From contig NZ_FNKP01000001.1 of assembly GCF_900099835.1 (NCBI RefSeq), forward strand, positions 3,534,001 through 3,598,000: 64,000 nucleotides of DNA, written 5' to 3'. The translations under genes and the position numbers were made by a program. Positions 36,918 to 44,875 of this stretch are shown in pieces. The DNA comes from Paraburkholderia fungorum (GTDB lineage Bacteria > Pseudomonadota > Gammaproteobacteria > Burkholderiales > Burkholderiaceae). The notes under the pieces were generated by a model, which was not told the DNA's origin, made no database searches, and was given only the letters and a program-made list of their open reading frames with translations. Position 1 is the first letter of the stretch, and each line of letters begins with the position of its first letter.

Positions 36918-38669
36918 ATGACACCGACCACCTCTGCCAGCCCCGCGCTGCCGCCAGACGAAAAAGTCTCCGCCTGGAGCCTGATCAAACCTTACTGGGT
37001 CTCCGAGGAAAAAAAAGTTGCCTGGGGCCTGCTCATCACGATCGTGGTGATGAACCTGCTTATCGTGTGGATCAACGTGCGCCTGAACCGCTGGAGCGCC
37101 GACTTCTACAACGCGCTGCAAAGCAAGAACGTGCACGATTTTCCGCACCTGCTGATGGTGTTTTCGCTGCTCGCGTTCGCCTTCATCATTCTCGCGGTGT
37201 ACCGCGGTTATCTGCGTCAGATGCTCGGATTCCGCTGGCGTCAGTGGCTCACCACCCGGTACCTGAACGAGTGGCTGAAAGACAGCGCCTTCTACCGGAT
37301 CGAACGCGACCGGCTCGCCGACAACCCCGACCAGCGGATCAGCGACGACCTGCAATCGCTCGCCACCAGCACGCTGTCGCTAACCCTCGACCTGCTGTCC
37401 ACCGTTGTCACGCTGGTGTCGTTCATCACGATCCTCTGGTCGCTGGCCGGCGCGCTGAGCATCTCGCTCGGCGGCATGCCGCTGCAGATTCCCGGCTACA
37501 TGGTGTGGGCCGCGGCGCTGTACGCGGTGATCGGTTCGGTCGTCATCCAGAAGGTGGGCCATCCGCTCGTGCCGATCAACTACCAGGCGCAGAAAGTCGA
37601 GGCGGACTTCCGTTTCGGCCTGATCCGGCTGCGCGAGAACGCCGAACAGATCGCCTTCTACAACGGCATGGAAGTCGAGAAGAAGAACGCGCACTCGCTG
37701 TTCGGCCGCATCCGCGACAACTGGTGGCAGGTGATGAAGTACACCAAGCGGCTCACTTTCGTATCCGCCTTCTACGGCCAGATCGCCATCATCTTCCCGA
37801 TCGTGGTCGCCGCGCCCCGCTACTTCGCCGGCGCGTTCTCGTTCGGCGTGCTGATGCAGATTTCGAGTGCGTTCGGCACCGTCAGCGATTCGTTCTCGTG
37901 GTTCATCAACAGTTACGGCAGCCTCGTCGAATGGCGCGCTACGGTGAACCGGCTGCGCGAATTCAAGCGCGTCGTGCATGCGCCGCGTCTGAAGGAGTCG
38001 GTGTCGCCGGCTACCGAACATGGCGGCATCAACCTGCATTTCGTCGATGAAGACCGCCTCTCCACCGAAGGCCTCAAGCTCGCGCTGCCGAACGGCAGCC
38101 CGCTGTCGCGCATCCGCGATATCGCGATCGAGCCGGGTTCGCGCTGGCTGGTGCGGGGTCCGTCGGGCGCGGGCAAGAGCACGCTGATGCGCGCGCTCGC
38201 CGGCTTGTGGCCGTTCGGCGACGGCGCGATCGACGCACCGGTCAACGCGCGCATGATGTTCATTCCGCAGGTCAGCTATATGCCGATCGGCACGCTGAAA
38301 GCGGCGCTCGCCTACCCCTCGGCCGCCGACACCTATACCGACGACGAATGCCGCGAGGCGCTCGTCATCTGCCACCTGTCGGAATACGCGGATCGCCTGC
38401 AGGAATCGGGGCACTGGACGCGGATTCTGTCGCCGGGTGAGCAACAGCGTCTGGCCGGTGCGCGCGTGCTGCTGCACAAGCCCGACTACCTGTTCCTCGA
38501 CGAAGCGACCAGCGCGCTCGACGCGGAAAACGAGGCGCGTCTTTATCGCCTGTTCACCGAGCGCTTGCCGAAGGCGGCGATTGTCAGCGTCGCGCATCGC
38601 GAATCGCTGGCTGCGTTCCACGAAGAAACGCTCGATGTCGAGCGTGCCGGCGAACCTGTCGCGGCATGA
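36918..38669 (+). CDS. SbmA/BacA-like ABC transporter, fused permease and ATPase
   Basis: A 583-residue half-transporter. The N-terminal ~330 residues form a membrane domain of the SbmA/BacA/YddA type (WINVRLNRWSADFYNALQSKN, LTTRYLNEWLKDSAFYR, DNPDQRISDDLQ). A C-terminal ATPase has Walker A GPSGAGKSTLMRALAG, signature LSPGEQQRLAGARVLL (SPGEQ variant), and Walker B LFLDEATSALD. This layout fits COG4178 uptake or efflux systems for peptides, cobalamin or lipids; the substrate cannot be read here. AGGAC lies ahead of the start. The next gene overlaps by four bases. Confidence 0.9.
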   Translation: MTPTTSASPALPPDEKVSAWSLIKPYWVSEEKKVAWGLLITIVVMNLLIVWINVRLNRWSADFYNALQSKNVHDFPHLLMVFSLLAFAFIILAVYRGYLRQMLGFRWRQWLTTRYLNEWLKDSAFYRIERDRLADNPDQRISDDLQSLATSTLSLTLDLLSTVVTLVSFITILWSLAGALSISLGGMPLQIPGYMVWAAALYAVIGSVVIQKVGHPLVPINYQAQKVEADFRFGLIRLRENAEQIAFYNGMEVEKKNAHSLFGRIRDNWWQVMKYTKRLTFVSAFYGQIAIIFPIVVAAPRYFAGAFSFGVLMQISSAFGTVSDSFSWFINSYGSLVEWRATVNRLREFKRVVHAPRLKESVSPATEHGGINLHFVDEDRLSTEGLKLALPNGSPLSRIRDIAIEPGSRWLVRGPSGAGKSTLMRALAGLWPFGDGAIDAPVNARMMFIPQVSYMPIGTLKAALAYPSAADTYTDDECREALVICHLSEYADRLQESGHWTRILSPGEQQRLAGARVLLHKPDYLFLDEATSALDAENEARLYRLFTERLPKAAIVSVAHRESLAAFHEETLDVERAGEPVAA

Positions 38670-39469
38670 GCGACGCCGGCCGCGAAGCGGGCGACGTGAT
38701 TAGCCCAAAGGCTGATCGCGTCGTGCTGATCACCGGCGCCGGTTCCGGTATCGGCGCGGCGCTTGCGCGTCGTATCGCGGGGCCGCGTCAATCGTTGATG
38801 TTGCACTCGCGCGGCGCCGACGATGCCGCCCGCGAACGTCTCGCGCAGGTGGCCGCCGAATGCAGCGCGAGCGGCGCAATCTGCGCGACAGTATTCGGCG
38901 ATCTCGCCGAACGTGGCGCCGCGGAACATGTGATCGACCAGACGTTGGCGACATTCGGCGCGCTCGATCAACTGGTCGCCAACGCGGGACATGCTCAACG
39001 TCAGGCGCTCAATGCGCTCGATCCCGACTCATTCAGCAGCGCTTTTGCTGCGATGCCGGCCGCGTTCGCGGCGCTCGTCAAACGCGCAATGCCCGCGCTG
39101 GAAACGTCAAAGCGCGGCCGCGTGATCGCGCTGAGTTCTTTCGTCGCGCATCGTTATCGCGCGGACGCACCGTTTGCCGCGACGGCGGCGGCAAAAGCAG
39201 CGCTTGAATCGCTGGCTAAAACGGCTGCGGCTGAACTGGCGCCGTACGGCGTCACCGTTAATTGCGTGGCGCCCGGTTATACCCGCAAGGATCGCGGCCC
39301 AAGTGCCGATAACGCATCGGTATGGCAACGCGCCGCCGAAGCAACGCCGCTCGGCCATGTCGCTGAACCTGCCGATGTTGCCGCGCTGATCGCGTTTCTT
39401 CTGTCGGACGAAGCGCGTCATATCACCGGCCAGGTGATTCATATCGACGGCGGTCTCACGCTCGGCTGA
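38666..39469 (+). CDS. SDR family oxidoreductase with an altered active site
   Basis: A 267-residue short-chain dehydrogenase. Cofactor motif LITGAGSGIGAALARRI (21-37), NAG motif at 106-108, Ser157/158 before the helix, and Lys177. In the usual YxxxK motif the tyrosine place (173) is threonine (TAAAK), so catalysis is either different or depends on a nearby tyrosine (Tyr164 in HRYRAD). C-terminal CVAPGYTRKD and HITGQVIHIDGGLTLG are standard. It is coupled to the SbmA-like gene by a four-base overlap. Confidence 0.88.
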   Translation: MSDAGREAGDVISPKADRVVLITGAGSGIGAALARRIAGPRQSLMLHSRGADDAARERLAQVAAECSASGAICATVFGDLAERGAAEHVIDQTLATFGALDQLVANAGHAQRQALNALDPDSFSSAFAAMPAAFAALVKRAMPALETSKRGRVIALSSFVAHRYRADAPFAATAAAKAALESLAKTAAAELAPYGVTVNCVAPGYTRKDRGPSADNASVWQRAAEATPLGHVAEPADVAALIAFLLSDEARHITGQVIHIDGGLTLG

Positions 39470-39724
39470 GCGAACATGGAAGCGCGGCTTCGGCTTCCGA
39501 AATCATCCAGCCGACGCAGCAAAACATCATCACAAAATCCGCCTAAGCACCTCTGCCCGGCAACATCAAGAAATATCCCGAAATACCCGACAACAACTCG
39601 AAAGCATTTGCGAAGCGGGCGGGCTGTTCCGCCCTTTGAAAATGCCGCCTGGCGGCGACGATAGTCGTGCGGGCCGTACCACGTGCGGTCCGCATGTCAT
39701 TCACTGCTACAGGACTCTCCGCAC

Positions 39725-40186
39725 ATGTCATCCGATCGCCGCTCCTCTGCTTTGATCCAGCGCCTTGCGCTGGCTTTCGGCTCCGCCCTGCTGCTCACCT
39801 GTGCCGCGCAGGCAGCGCAAGCCGCTCAATCGGCCGAGCCCGCCGACGTTTGCCCCGCGCTCAAACACATCGTCGACGCCACCGATTTCAAGCAGTTGCA
39901 ATCGCAACCTGACGCGCGCCTGCCGGGCGTCGCAAACGGCGACGACTGCAACTCCAGCAAGCATTCCTACGATTGCCACTGGCGCGCGCACTGGCAGGCC
40001 GACGGCGTGATCAACGATCCGCTCGAGGAAATCGGCGCCGATATCGCCGCGTGCTTCCCGAATGTCGTGCACGACGTCAACACGCCGACGCGTCAGCATT
40101 TCATCGTGAAGACGGACGACCGCCGGGTCAGCGTCACCGCAAGCGTTCAGGGACAAAACGAATTGCGCCTGCGCGTGGTTCGCTAA
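39725..40186 (+). CDS. Secreted hypothetical protein
   Basis: A 153-residue protein with a signal peptide (RLALAFGSALLLTCAAQAAQA, cut near residue 32). The mature part has paired cysteines (Cys in VCPALKH, DDCNSS, YDCHWR, AACFPN), which may form disulfides in the periplasm. I do not recognise a family. The ATG at 39725 has AGGAC about 11 nt ahead; an upstream in-frame start at 39683 would spoil the signal peptide. It lies 255 nt after the SDR gene. Confidence 0.7.
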   Translation: MSSDRRSSALIQRLALAFGSALLLTCAAQAAQAAQSAEPADVCPALKHIVDATDFKQLQSQPDARLPGVANGDDCNSSKHSYDCHWRAHWQADGVINDPLEEIGADIAACFPNVVHDVNTPTRQHFIVKTDDRRVSVTASVQGQNELRLRVVR

Positions 40187-40363
40187 TTTCACGCTGAGTT
40201 CGCGTTCAGTTCGCGCCGACCTGGCGCTGACTTTACGCAAAACCTGTCGCTGAAAACGGCGCTAATCCGTCGCCAACACGGCGCCGAAACGCAGTCCTGA
40301 ACGCTGCAAACGCTGTCGTCCGCTGCGATCCCGCTTCCTTTGACCGCCACCAGGCAACGCCTC

Positions 40364-41005
40364 ATGACCTTCATGCCGAGCATCCACGCTTACGCTTTCA
40401 CGCGAGTCCCACGGACTGCATGGGTCATGTTGCGGCGGCCCTGCGCGTGGCTGGCCATAGCCGGCACGCTCGCGTTCGGGCTGAACGGTTGCGCATGGAC
40501 GCTGATCTCGGCCGCCGACGCAACCGGTTCGGTGATTCAGGCGGGTTACGCGATCGCCGCCAACTATTCGTCGCCGACGTTCGTCAACGGCCAGCCGGCC
40601 GATCTGCATCACGTGTGCATCGAGGTGAACCCGGCGGTGTCGGTCGGCGATTTCGTGCCGTCGCTGCAAATGGCGCTCGGCCATCGTGGAATTCGTTCGG
40701 ATGTCTACAATCCGGGCACCTCACCCGCTGGCTGCGAGGCGCGTCTCGTCTACAACGCCGCGATCGACTACGGCCGCCGCTCGTTCAGCGACGAATCGAT
40801 CCAGTATCTGTCGATCATCGACCTGACGTTGATCCAGGACGGCCGTATTCTCGTCACCGCACGCTATCAAACGGGCGGCCTCAACACCGACCGCTTCTCG
40901 TCGGCATCGACCAAACTCACCGGTCTGATCGACCGGATGGTGGTCGACAAAAAGGCATTCACGCCGGTCCCCCCGCAAACCATTCAGACGTCGCAGGCCA
41001 ATTAA
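40364..41005 (+). CDS. Putative lipoprotein, sigma-neutral hypothetical
   Basis: Up to 213 residues, with a hydrophobic stretch ending in a lipobox-like FGLNGCAW. A later ATG at 40427 (MLRRPCAWLAIAGTLAFGLNG) would put the lipid Cys at residue 22, a normal length for a lipoprotein signal, and may be the true start. The mature part has a repeating strand pattern (SIIDLTLIQDGRILVTARYQTGG) suggestive of a small beta-rich envelope protein. Family not recognised. It precedes the response-regulator gene by 92 nt in the same direction. Confidence 0.65.
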   Translation: MTFMPSIHAYAFTRVPRTAWVMLRRPCAWLAIAGTLAFGLNGCAWTLISAADATGSVIQAGYAIAANYSSPTFVNGQPADLHHVCIEVNPAVSVGDFVPSLQMALGHRGIRSDVYNPGTSPAGCEARLVYNAAIDYGRRSFSDESIQYLSIIDLTLIQDGRILVTARYQTGGLNTDRFSSASTKLTGLIDRMVVDKKAFTPVPPQTIQTSQAN

Positions 41006-41097
41006 GTTCGCAGTTTGCTTGCTTTGTCTTACGCGGGAAAGGATTCGAAAGCGTCATGCGCTTTGCTCCGCGCGTGAGGATCACTAAGATGGCCTGA

Positions 41098-41835
41098 ATG
41101 AACCAATCCATCCTGGTCGTCGACGACGACCCCGTCGTACGAGAGCTCGTCAGCGAATATCTGCAGGGACGCGGCTTTAAAGTCACCACGCTCGAACACG
41201 GCGTGGCGCTTCAGCGCGCGTTGCAGGAAGAGCGTCCCGCGCTGATCGTGCTCGATATCATGATGCCGGAACTCGACGGCATCAGTGCGCTGCGCGCATT
41301 GCGCGTCGCGGGCGACGATATTCCCGTGATTCTATTGACGGCGCGTGCCGACCCGATCGACCGCGTGATCGGTCTCGAACTCGGTGCCGACGATTATCTC
41401 GGCAAACCCTTCGAACCGAGCGAACTGGTCGCGCGCATCCGCACGGTGCTGCGCCGTCGCGGCACGATTGCGCCGAGCGCGCCTGAACAGCGTGCACCCT
41501 ACCGTTTCGGGCATTTCGAAGTGAATTTCCCGGCGCGCGAACTGCGCCGCGACGGCGAACGCATTTCGCTGCGTTCCAGCGAATTCGCAATGCTCAAGGT
41601 GTTCGTCACGCACGCGATGACCGTGCTCACGCGCGCGCAGTTGCTGGAGAAATTGCACGGCAACAGCGAGGCGCATCGCAATCGCAGCCTTGATGTGTCG
41701 ATCTGGCGATTGCGCCGGCTAATCGAGGTAGACCCGTCCGAACCGCGTTACGTGCAGACCGTCTGGGGACGCGGTTACGTGTTCGTGCCGGACGGCGAGA
41801 TCGGCGCGGCTGAGCGGAGTGGCACACTGGCCTGA
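41098..41835 (+). CDS. OmpR-family response regulator (paralogue 1)
   Basis: A 245-residue regulator. Receiver domain 1-120 with acid pocket VDDDPVV, phospho-acceptor Asp53 (VLDIMMPELDG), and Lys103 (LGKPFEP). The winged-helix output domain ends in RSLDVSIWRLRRLIEVDPSEPRYVQTVWGRGYVFVP. It is a close paralogue of the regulator at 44135, with identical lengths to Asp and Lys. No kinase is next to it. A TAAGAT -10 (41085-41090) stands seven bases before the ATG, so the transcript may be leaderless. Confidence 0.93.
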   Translation: MNQSILVVDDDPVVRELVSEYLQGRGFKVTTLEHGVALQRALQEERPALIVLDIMMPELDGISALRALRVAGDDIPVILLTARADPIDRVIGLELGADDYLGKPFEPSELVARIRTVLRRRGTIAPSAPEQRAPYRFGHFEVNFPARELRRDGERISLRSSEFAMLKVFVTHAMTVLTRAQLLEKLHGNSEAHRNRSLDVSIWRLRRLIEVDPSEPRYVQTVWGRGYVFVPDGEIGAAERSGTLA

Positions 41836-41894
41836 AGCACCGTCCTCACGGCATGCGGCGCGTGAATTCACCTGCATCAACACACCATTCGACG

Positions 41895-41927
41895 TGGGCG
41901 TTGCTTCATAGACCGAAGCAACGCCCA
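41895..41927 (+). terminator. Rho-independent terminator after regulator 1
   Basis: A 13-bp perfect stem (TGGGCGTTGCTTC / GAAGCAACGCCCA) with a seven-base loop, followed by TTTTCTC. It ends the rightward regulator transcript; the other side lacks a T-run. Confidence 0.85.
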
Positions 41928-41941
41928 TTTTCTCTTGAGCG

Positions 41942-42610
41942 TCAGAAAGTCAGCACGCTCATGAACATTCTTTGCAGCCAGCCCATCGTGGTGGAATCGG
42001 ACACCATCCCCACGCCGGCCTGCTCGATGCGCGCGTTCGCGACCTTGCTCGACTCGACGTAATTGCCCGATTCGATGTCCTTCGGATTGACGATGCCTGA
42101 GAGCCGCAAGCGATCGCGGTTGCCGCTTTGCGAAATCACTTTCTCTCCCGACACCACCAGGTTGCCGGTCGGCATCGTGCCGATCACGGTGACGGCGAGC
42201 GTGCCGGTCATCGCGCTGGTATCGGTAATGTTGCCCTGCCCGGCGTAAGTCGTGGACGCCGAGCCGATATTGAACAGCCTCGCGAGTCGCGCGGCCGCGT
42301 TGGTCGATTGATCGGCGGCGGTGGCGGTAATGCTGCTCGAACGGCTCGCCGCAGCCGTCGCGCTGTTGTTGCCGTTATATGACTCCGACAGCACGATCGT
42401 CAGCACGTCGCCGATATGTTGCGCGCGTGGCGTTTCATACATCAGCAACGTCTGTCCGGCCTGATAGATCGCGCCTTGCGTGTTGATGTTCAACGGCGTG
42501 GACGCGAGCGGCGGCGCCATCGGCGTTTCGACGATGGAATCCGAATGGCTCGCGCAGGCCGCCAGCCAGAACGTGGCGCCGAGCGCGACAGTAAGACGTA
42601 GCGCAGTCAT
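41942..42610 (-). CDS. FlgH-like lipoprotein, orphan
   Basis: A 222-residue protein with a lipobox (FWLAACAS, Cys near 19) and the FlgH L-ring domain: GAIYQAGQTLLMYETPRAQHIGDVLTIVLSES, MTGTLAVTVIGTMPTGNLVVSGEK, and LRLSGIVNPKDIESGNYVESSKVANARIEQAG. FlgH forms the outer-membrane ring of the flagellum. The usual SLF...LFEDRRA is changed to AIYQ...LMYETPRA, and no other flagellar gene is nearby, so another role in the outer membrane is possible. Last gene of a leftward four-gene run. Confidence 0.85.
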   Translation of the reverse strand: MTALRLTVALGATFWLAACASHSDSIVETPMAPPLASTPLNINTQGAIYQAGQTLLMYETPRAQHIGDVLTIVLSESYNGNNSATAAASRSSSITATAADQSTNAAARLARLFNIGSASTTYAGQGNITDTSAMTGTLAVTVIGTMPTGNLVVSGEKVISQSGNRDRLRLSGIVNPKDIESGNYVESSKVANARIEQAGVGMVSDSTTMGWLQRMFMSVLTF

Positions 42611-42662
42611 GCATGCTCCTTGGCCCGATGGGCCGGGTTCGTACGGACACGGTTCATCAACA

Positions 42663-43340
42663 TCAACCAGCCTCGGCGCCGCTTGCCTGCCATTGCCGCA
42701 CGACCGACTTCACCCAGGTATCCGTGCCTTTCAGCAGATAGGTGAGCGTGCCGTTGCGGCTGCCCGGCAGGAAGCACAACGTGATCGAGCTCACCGCGTT
42801 TTCCCAGATATAGGTCGGCAACACGCCCATTGACGCGTTCTGCGTCGCGAGACGTGGCGGCCCATATCGACCTGCAAGTGCATTGCGCAGATCTTCGGCG
42901 GTGATCTCGTCGATTAAAAAAGAAATCTCGTACAGACGCAGCGCGCTTTGCCCGTCGATCCGCGCAAAACGCAGCACGTGTTCCAGCGCGGGTGCGCCGT
43001 CGACCACGGCCTGCGAGGCAGTCCAATGGTCGTCCGTGCGATGCGCCCAGCGGCACGCGACGGTCAGGCTGTCATGCGATTTCAGCCGCATGCCGAGCGC
43101 GCCCGCCTGCACGTCCGTCTCGCAGACGGGCACGCTGTCCGGTGGCGTCGCCCGCACCTTCGAGCCGGCGCGGAAATCGTCCAGCGTGATGCCAAGCGGG
43201 ACGCCGCGAAAATCGAAGGGCGCATCTCTCGACACCGCACTCGCCGCCTTCGCCTGACGCGCGACGGGTTGCGCCTGCACGGCCATCGGGATGAGGCCGC
43301 CAAGCAGCGCCAGGGCGCAGGCAGTCCGTTTGAGAGTCAT
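42663..43340 (-). CDS. Periplasmic protein of unknown function
   Basis: A 225-residue protein with a signal peptide (MTLKRTACALALLGGLIPMAVQAQ). The mature part begins with FDFRGVPLGITLDDFRAGSK, a pattern like small periplasmic domains that read as FxG(I/V)PLG...DF. Cysteines at CETD, VACRW and ITLCFLPG could pair. The sequence gives no catalytic hint. It starts two bases after the small lipoprotein gene and ends 52 nt before the FlgH-like gene, so the genes are probably co-transcribed. Confidence 0.75.
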   Translation of the reverse strand: MTLKRTACALALLGGLIPMAVQAQPVARQAKAASAVSRDAPFDFRGVPLGITLDDFRAGSKVRATPPDSVPVCETDVQAGALGMRLKSHDSLTVACRWAHRTDDHWTASQAVVDGAPALEHVLRFARIDGQSALRLYEISFLIDEITAEDLRNALAGRYGPPRLATQNASMGVLPTYIWENAVSSITLCFLPGSRNGTLTYLLKGTDTWVKSVVRQWQASGAEAG

Positions 43341-43342
43341 GA

Positions 43343-43540
43343 TCAGTCGATCGCCGACGCACATGCGTTGAACGGCGTGGCCGCCGCATGGCCCACGACC
43401 GGGATGATGTCCGCCGCGGCCGCAGTCAGCCGGCACGGCAGCGCAACGACGCCGCAGCCGCCGAGCGGCAGCAGCGTCGCGCCGAGCGTCAACCACGCAA
43501 CGACACGTATCAGGCGTTCAGATGTTCTCGAGGTCGACAC
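43343..43540 (-). CDS. Small lipoprotein, DUF6726-like
   Basis: A 65-residue lipoprotein. Signal with lipobox LPLGGC (Cys near residue 29), then GVVALPCRLTAAAADIIPVVGHAAATPFNACASAID. The GCGVVALP...PVVG..A..PF.A...ID pattern is what I recall for DUF6726 small lipoproteins, of unknown function. It begins with GTG and has AGAGG ahead. It is followed at once by the periplasmic protein gene. Confidence 0.75.
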   Translation of the reverse strand: MSTSRTSERLIRVVAWLTLGATLLPLGGCGVVALPCRLTAAAADIIPVVGHAAATPFNACASAID

Positions 43541-43555
43541 AAGGGCCTCTTGGGA

Positions 43556-43723
43556 TCAGGCAGTCGTATTGACGTTATGACCGACGAGCCCGGTGGGCAG
43601 CGACGGAGTCGCGGTAGCCTTGGGCGTCGTGGCAACCGGATTGCTCGGCGCGGCAGGCTTTGCCGCCGGCTTTGGGGTCAACCCAGGAAGAGCGGTTGAA
43701 GTGAGAGTGTTGCTAATAGTCAT
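43556..43723 (-). CDS. Small Pro/Ala/Thr-rich protein
   Basis: A 55-residue, probably disordered protein (MTISNTLTSTALPGLTPKPA...). About half its residues are Pro, Ala or Thr, with a PKPAAKPAAP stretch. No signal peptide. GAGG lies about 6 nt before the ATG at 43723, which argues for translation. First gene of the leftward run that ends with the FlgH-like protein. Function unknown; a short tether or chaperone-like partner is only a guess. Confidence 0.55.
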   Translation of the reverse strand: MTISNTLTSTALPGLTPKPAAKPAAPSNPVATTPKATATPSLPTGLVGHNVNTTA

Positions 43724-44134
43724 GAGAACCTCGCATGGCGCTGGATTGTGATTCACGCCGCATGCTGTCGGCCCAGCGCATCAGGCGGAGAGAGCTTCGG
43801 CGTACGACGCAATGAACTGCACGACGAATCATCTCTCTGCCTGTTCGCGAGTAATGCACGAAGAAAAGCGCGCTTTCCGGCAGTTCTTACGACCCATTGC
43901 GAGGAATTGCTTCGGGTTCCCAATTCACCCAAAATATTTCATCGGACAAATTCAGGTGCTCCGGGACGGATGCGCGCGAGCTTCCGCGAGGGTCCGTCCG
44001 GATTCGTTGAAATATGCTGTGAGCCTTGAACGGCGGGCCTTACACGCGGGTCGGCGTGATTGGCGCGAGGGATCGTAAGTGTTGGTAAGAAAACTGGGAA
44101 GCGCGTGTCACGCGGACCAGCTTAAAATTTCGGC
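43724..44134. other. Divergent intergenic region with structure and regulator-like repeats
   Basis: These 411 nt separate the leftward envelope operon from regulator 2 and hold no credible gene. Nested inverted repeats lie at 43934-44015 (outer ATATTTCA/TGAAATAT; inner CCGG(G)ACGGA/TCCGTCCGG). Near the regulator there is GTAAG-N5-GTAAG (44075-44089), two half-sites one helical turn apart, the spacing used by OmpR-type regulators. TAAAAT (44123-44128) lies six bases before the regulator ATG. Confidence 0.5.
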
Positions 44135-44875
44135 ATGAATCCACAGGTCCTTATCGTCGACGACGATCCGGTCGTACGCGATCTGCTATGCAAGTTTCTG
44201 CAATCGAACGGCTTCGACGCGTCCGTGCTGCACGACGGCACTCATCTCCAGCGCCGGCTCGAGCGTGAACGGCCGTCGGTCGTCGTGCTCGACATCATGA
44301 TGCCCAACACCGACGGCCTGCGCGCGCTCACCGCGCTGCGCGCCGCCGGCGACGACATCCCGGTGATTTTCGTGACCGCGCGCGGCACGGTGGCCGATCG
44401 CATTGTCGGGCTCTCGCTCGGTGCGGACGACTATCTGACCAAGCCGTTCGATCCGCGCGAACTGCTCGCGCGCATCCACACGGTGTTGCGCCGCCGGGGT
44501 CCGTCCACGACCAGCGCGCCGGAAGCCCGCAAACGCTACAAGTTCGGCCCGTTCGAACTCGACTTCGCGACCCGCTCGCTCACGCGCGACGACACCAAGC
44601 TGCCGTTGCGCGACAGTGAGTTCGCGCTCCTGAAGATCTTCGTCAACAATCCGTACAAGGTGTTGTCGCGCGTGCTGATTCACGATCTCGTGCATCGCGA
44701 CAATCTCGCGTTCCGCGACCGCAGCCTCGACGTGCCGATCTGGCGCCTGCGCCGCGTGATCGAAGACGATCCGTCCAACCCCTGCTACGTGCAAACGGTG
44801 CGCGGCAAAGGCTACGTCTTCGTACCCGACGCCGACGGCACGCCTTTCGCCGACGAGGCCCCGCCCAGCGCATGA
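44135..44875 (+). CDS. OmpR-family response regulator (paralogue 2)
   Basis: A 246-residue regulator. Receiver domain with VDDDPVV, Asp53 (VLDIMMPNTDG) and Lys103 (LTKPFDP); winged helix ending RSLDVPIWRLRRVIEDDPSNPCYVQTVRGKGYVFVP. It overlaps the histidine kinase gene by four bases, so the pair forms a two-component system. The close similarity to the regulator at 41098 shows a duplication. It may autoregulate through the GTAAG repeats ahead of it. Confidence 0.94.
   Translation: MNPQVLIVDDDPVVRDLLCKFLQSNGFDASVLHDGTHLQRRLERERPSVVVLDIMMPNTDGLRALTALRAAGDDIPVIFVTARGTVADRIVGLSLGADDYLTKPFDPRELLARIHTVLRRRGPSTTSAPEARKRYKFGPFELDFATRSLTRDDTKLPLRDSEFALLKIFVNNPYKVLSRVLIHDLVHRDNLAFRDRSLDVPIWRLRRVIEDDPSNPCYVQTVRGKGYVFVPDADGTPFADEAPPSA

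Noticed and set aside
39617..39634. GGGCGG/CCGCCC as a terminator after the SDR gene
   Set aside because: Only six pairs and three T follow; too weak to call.
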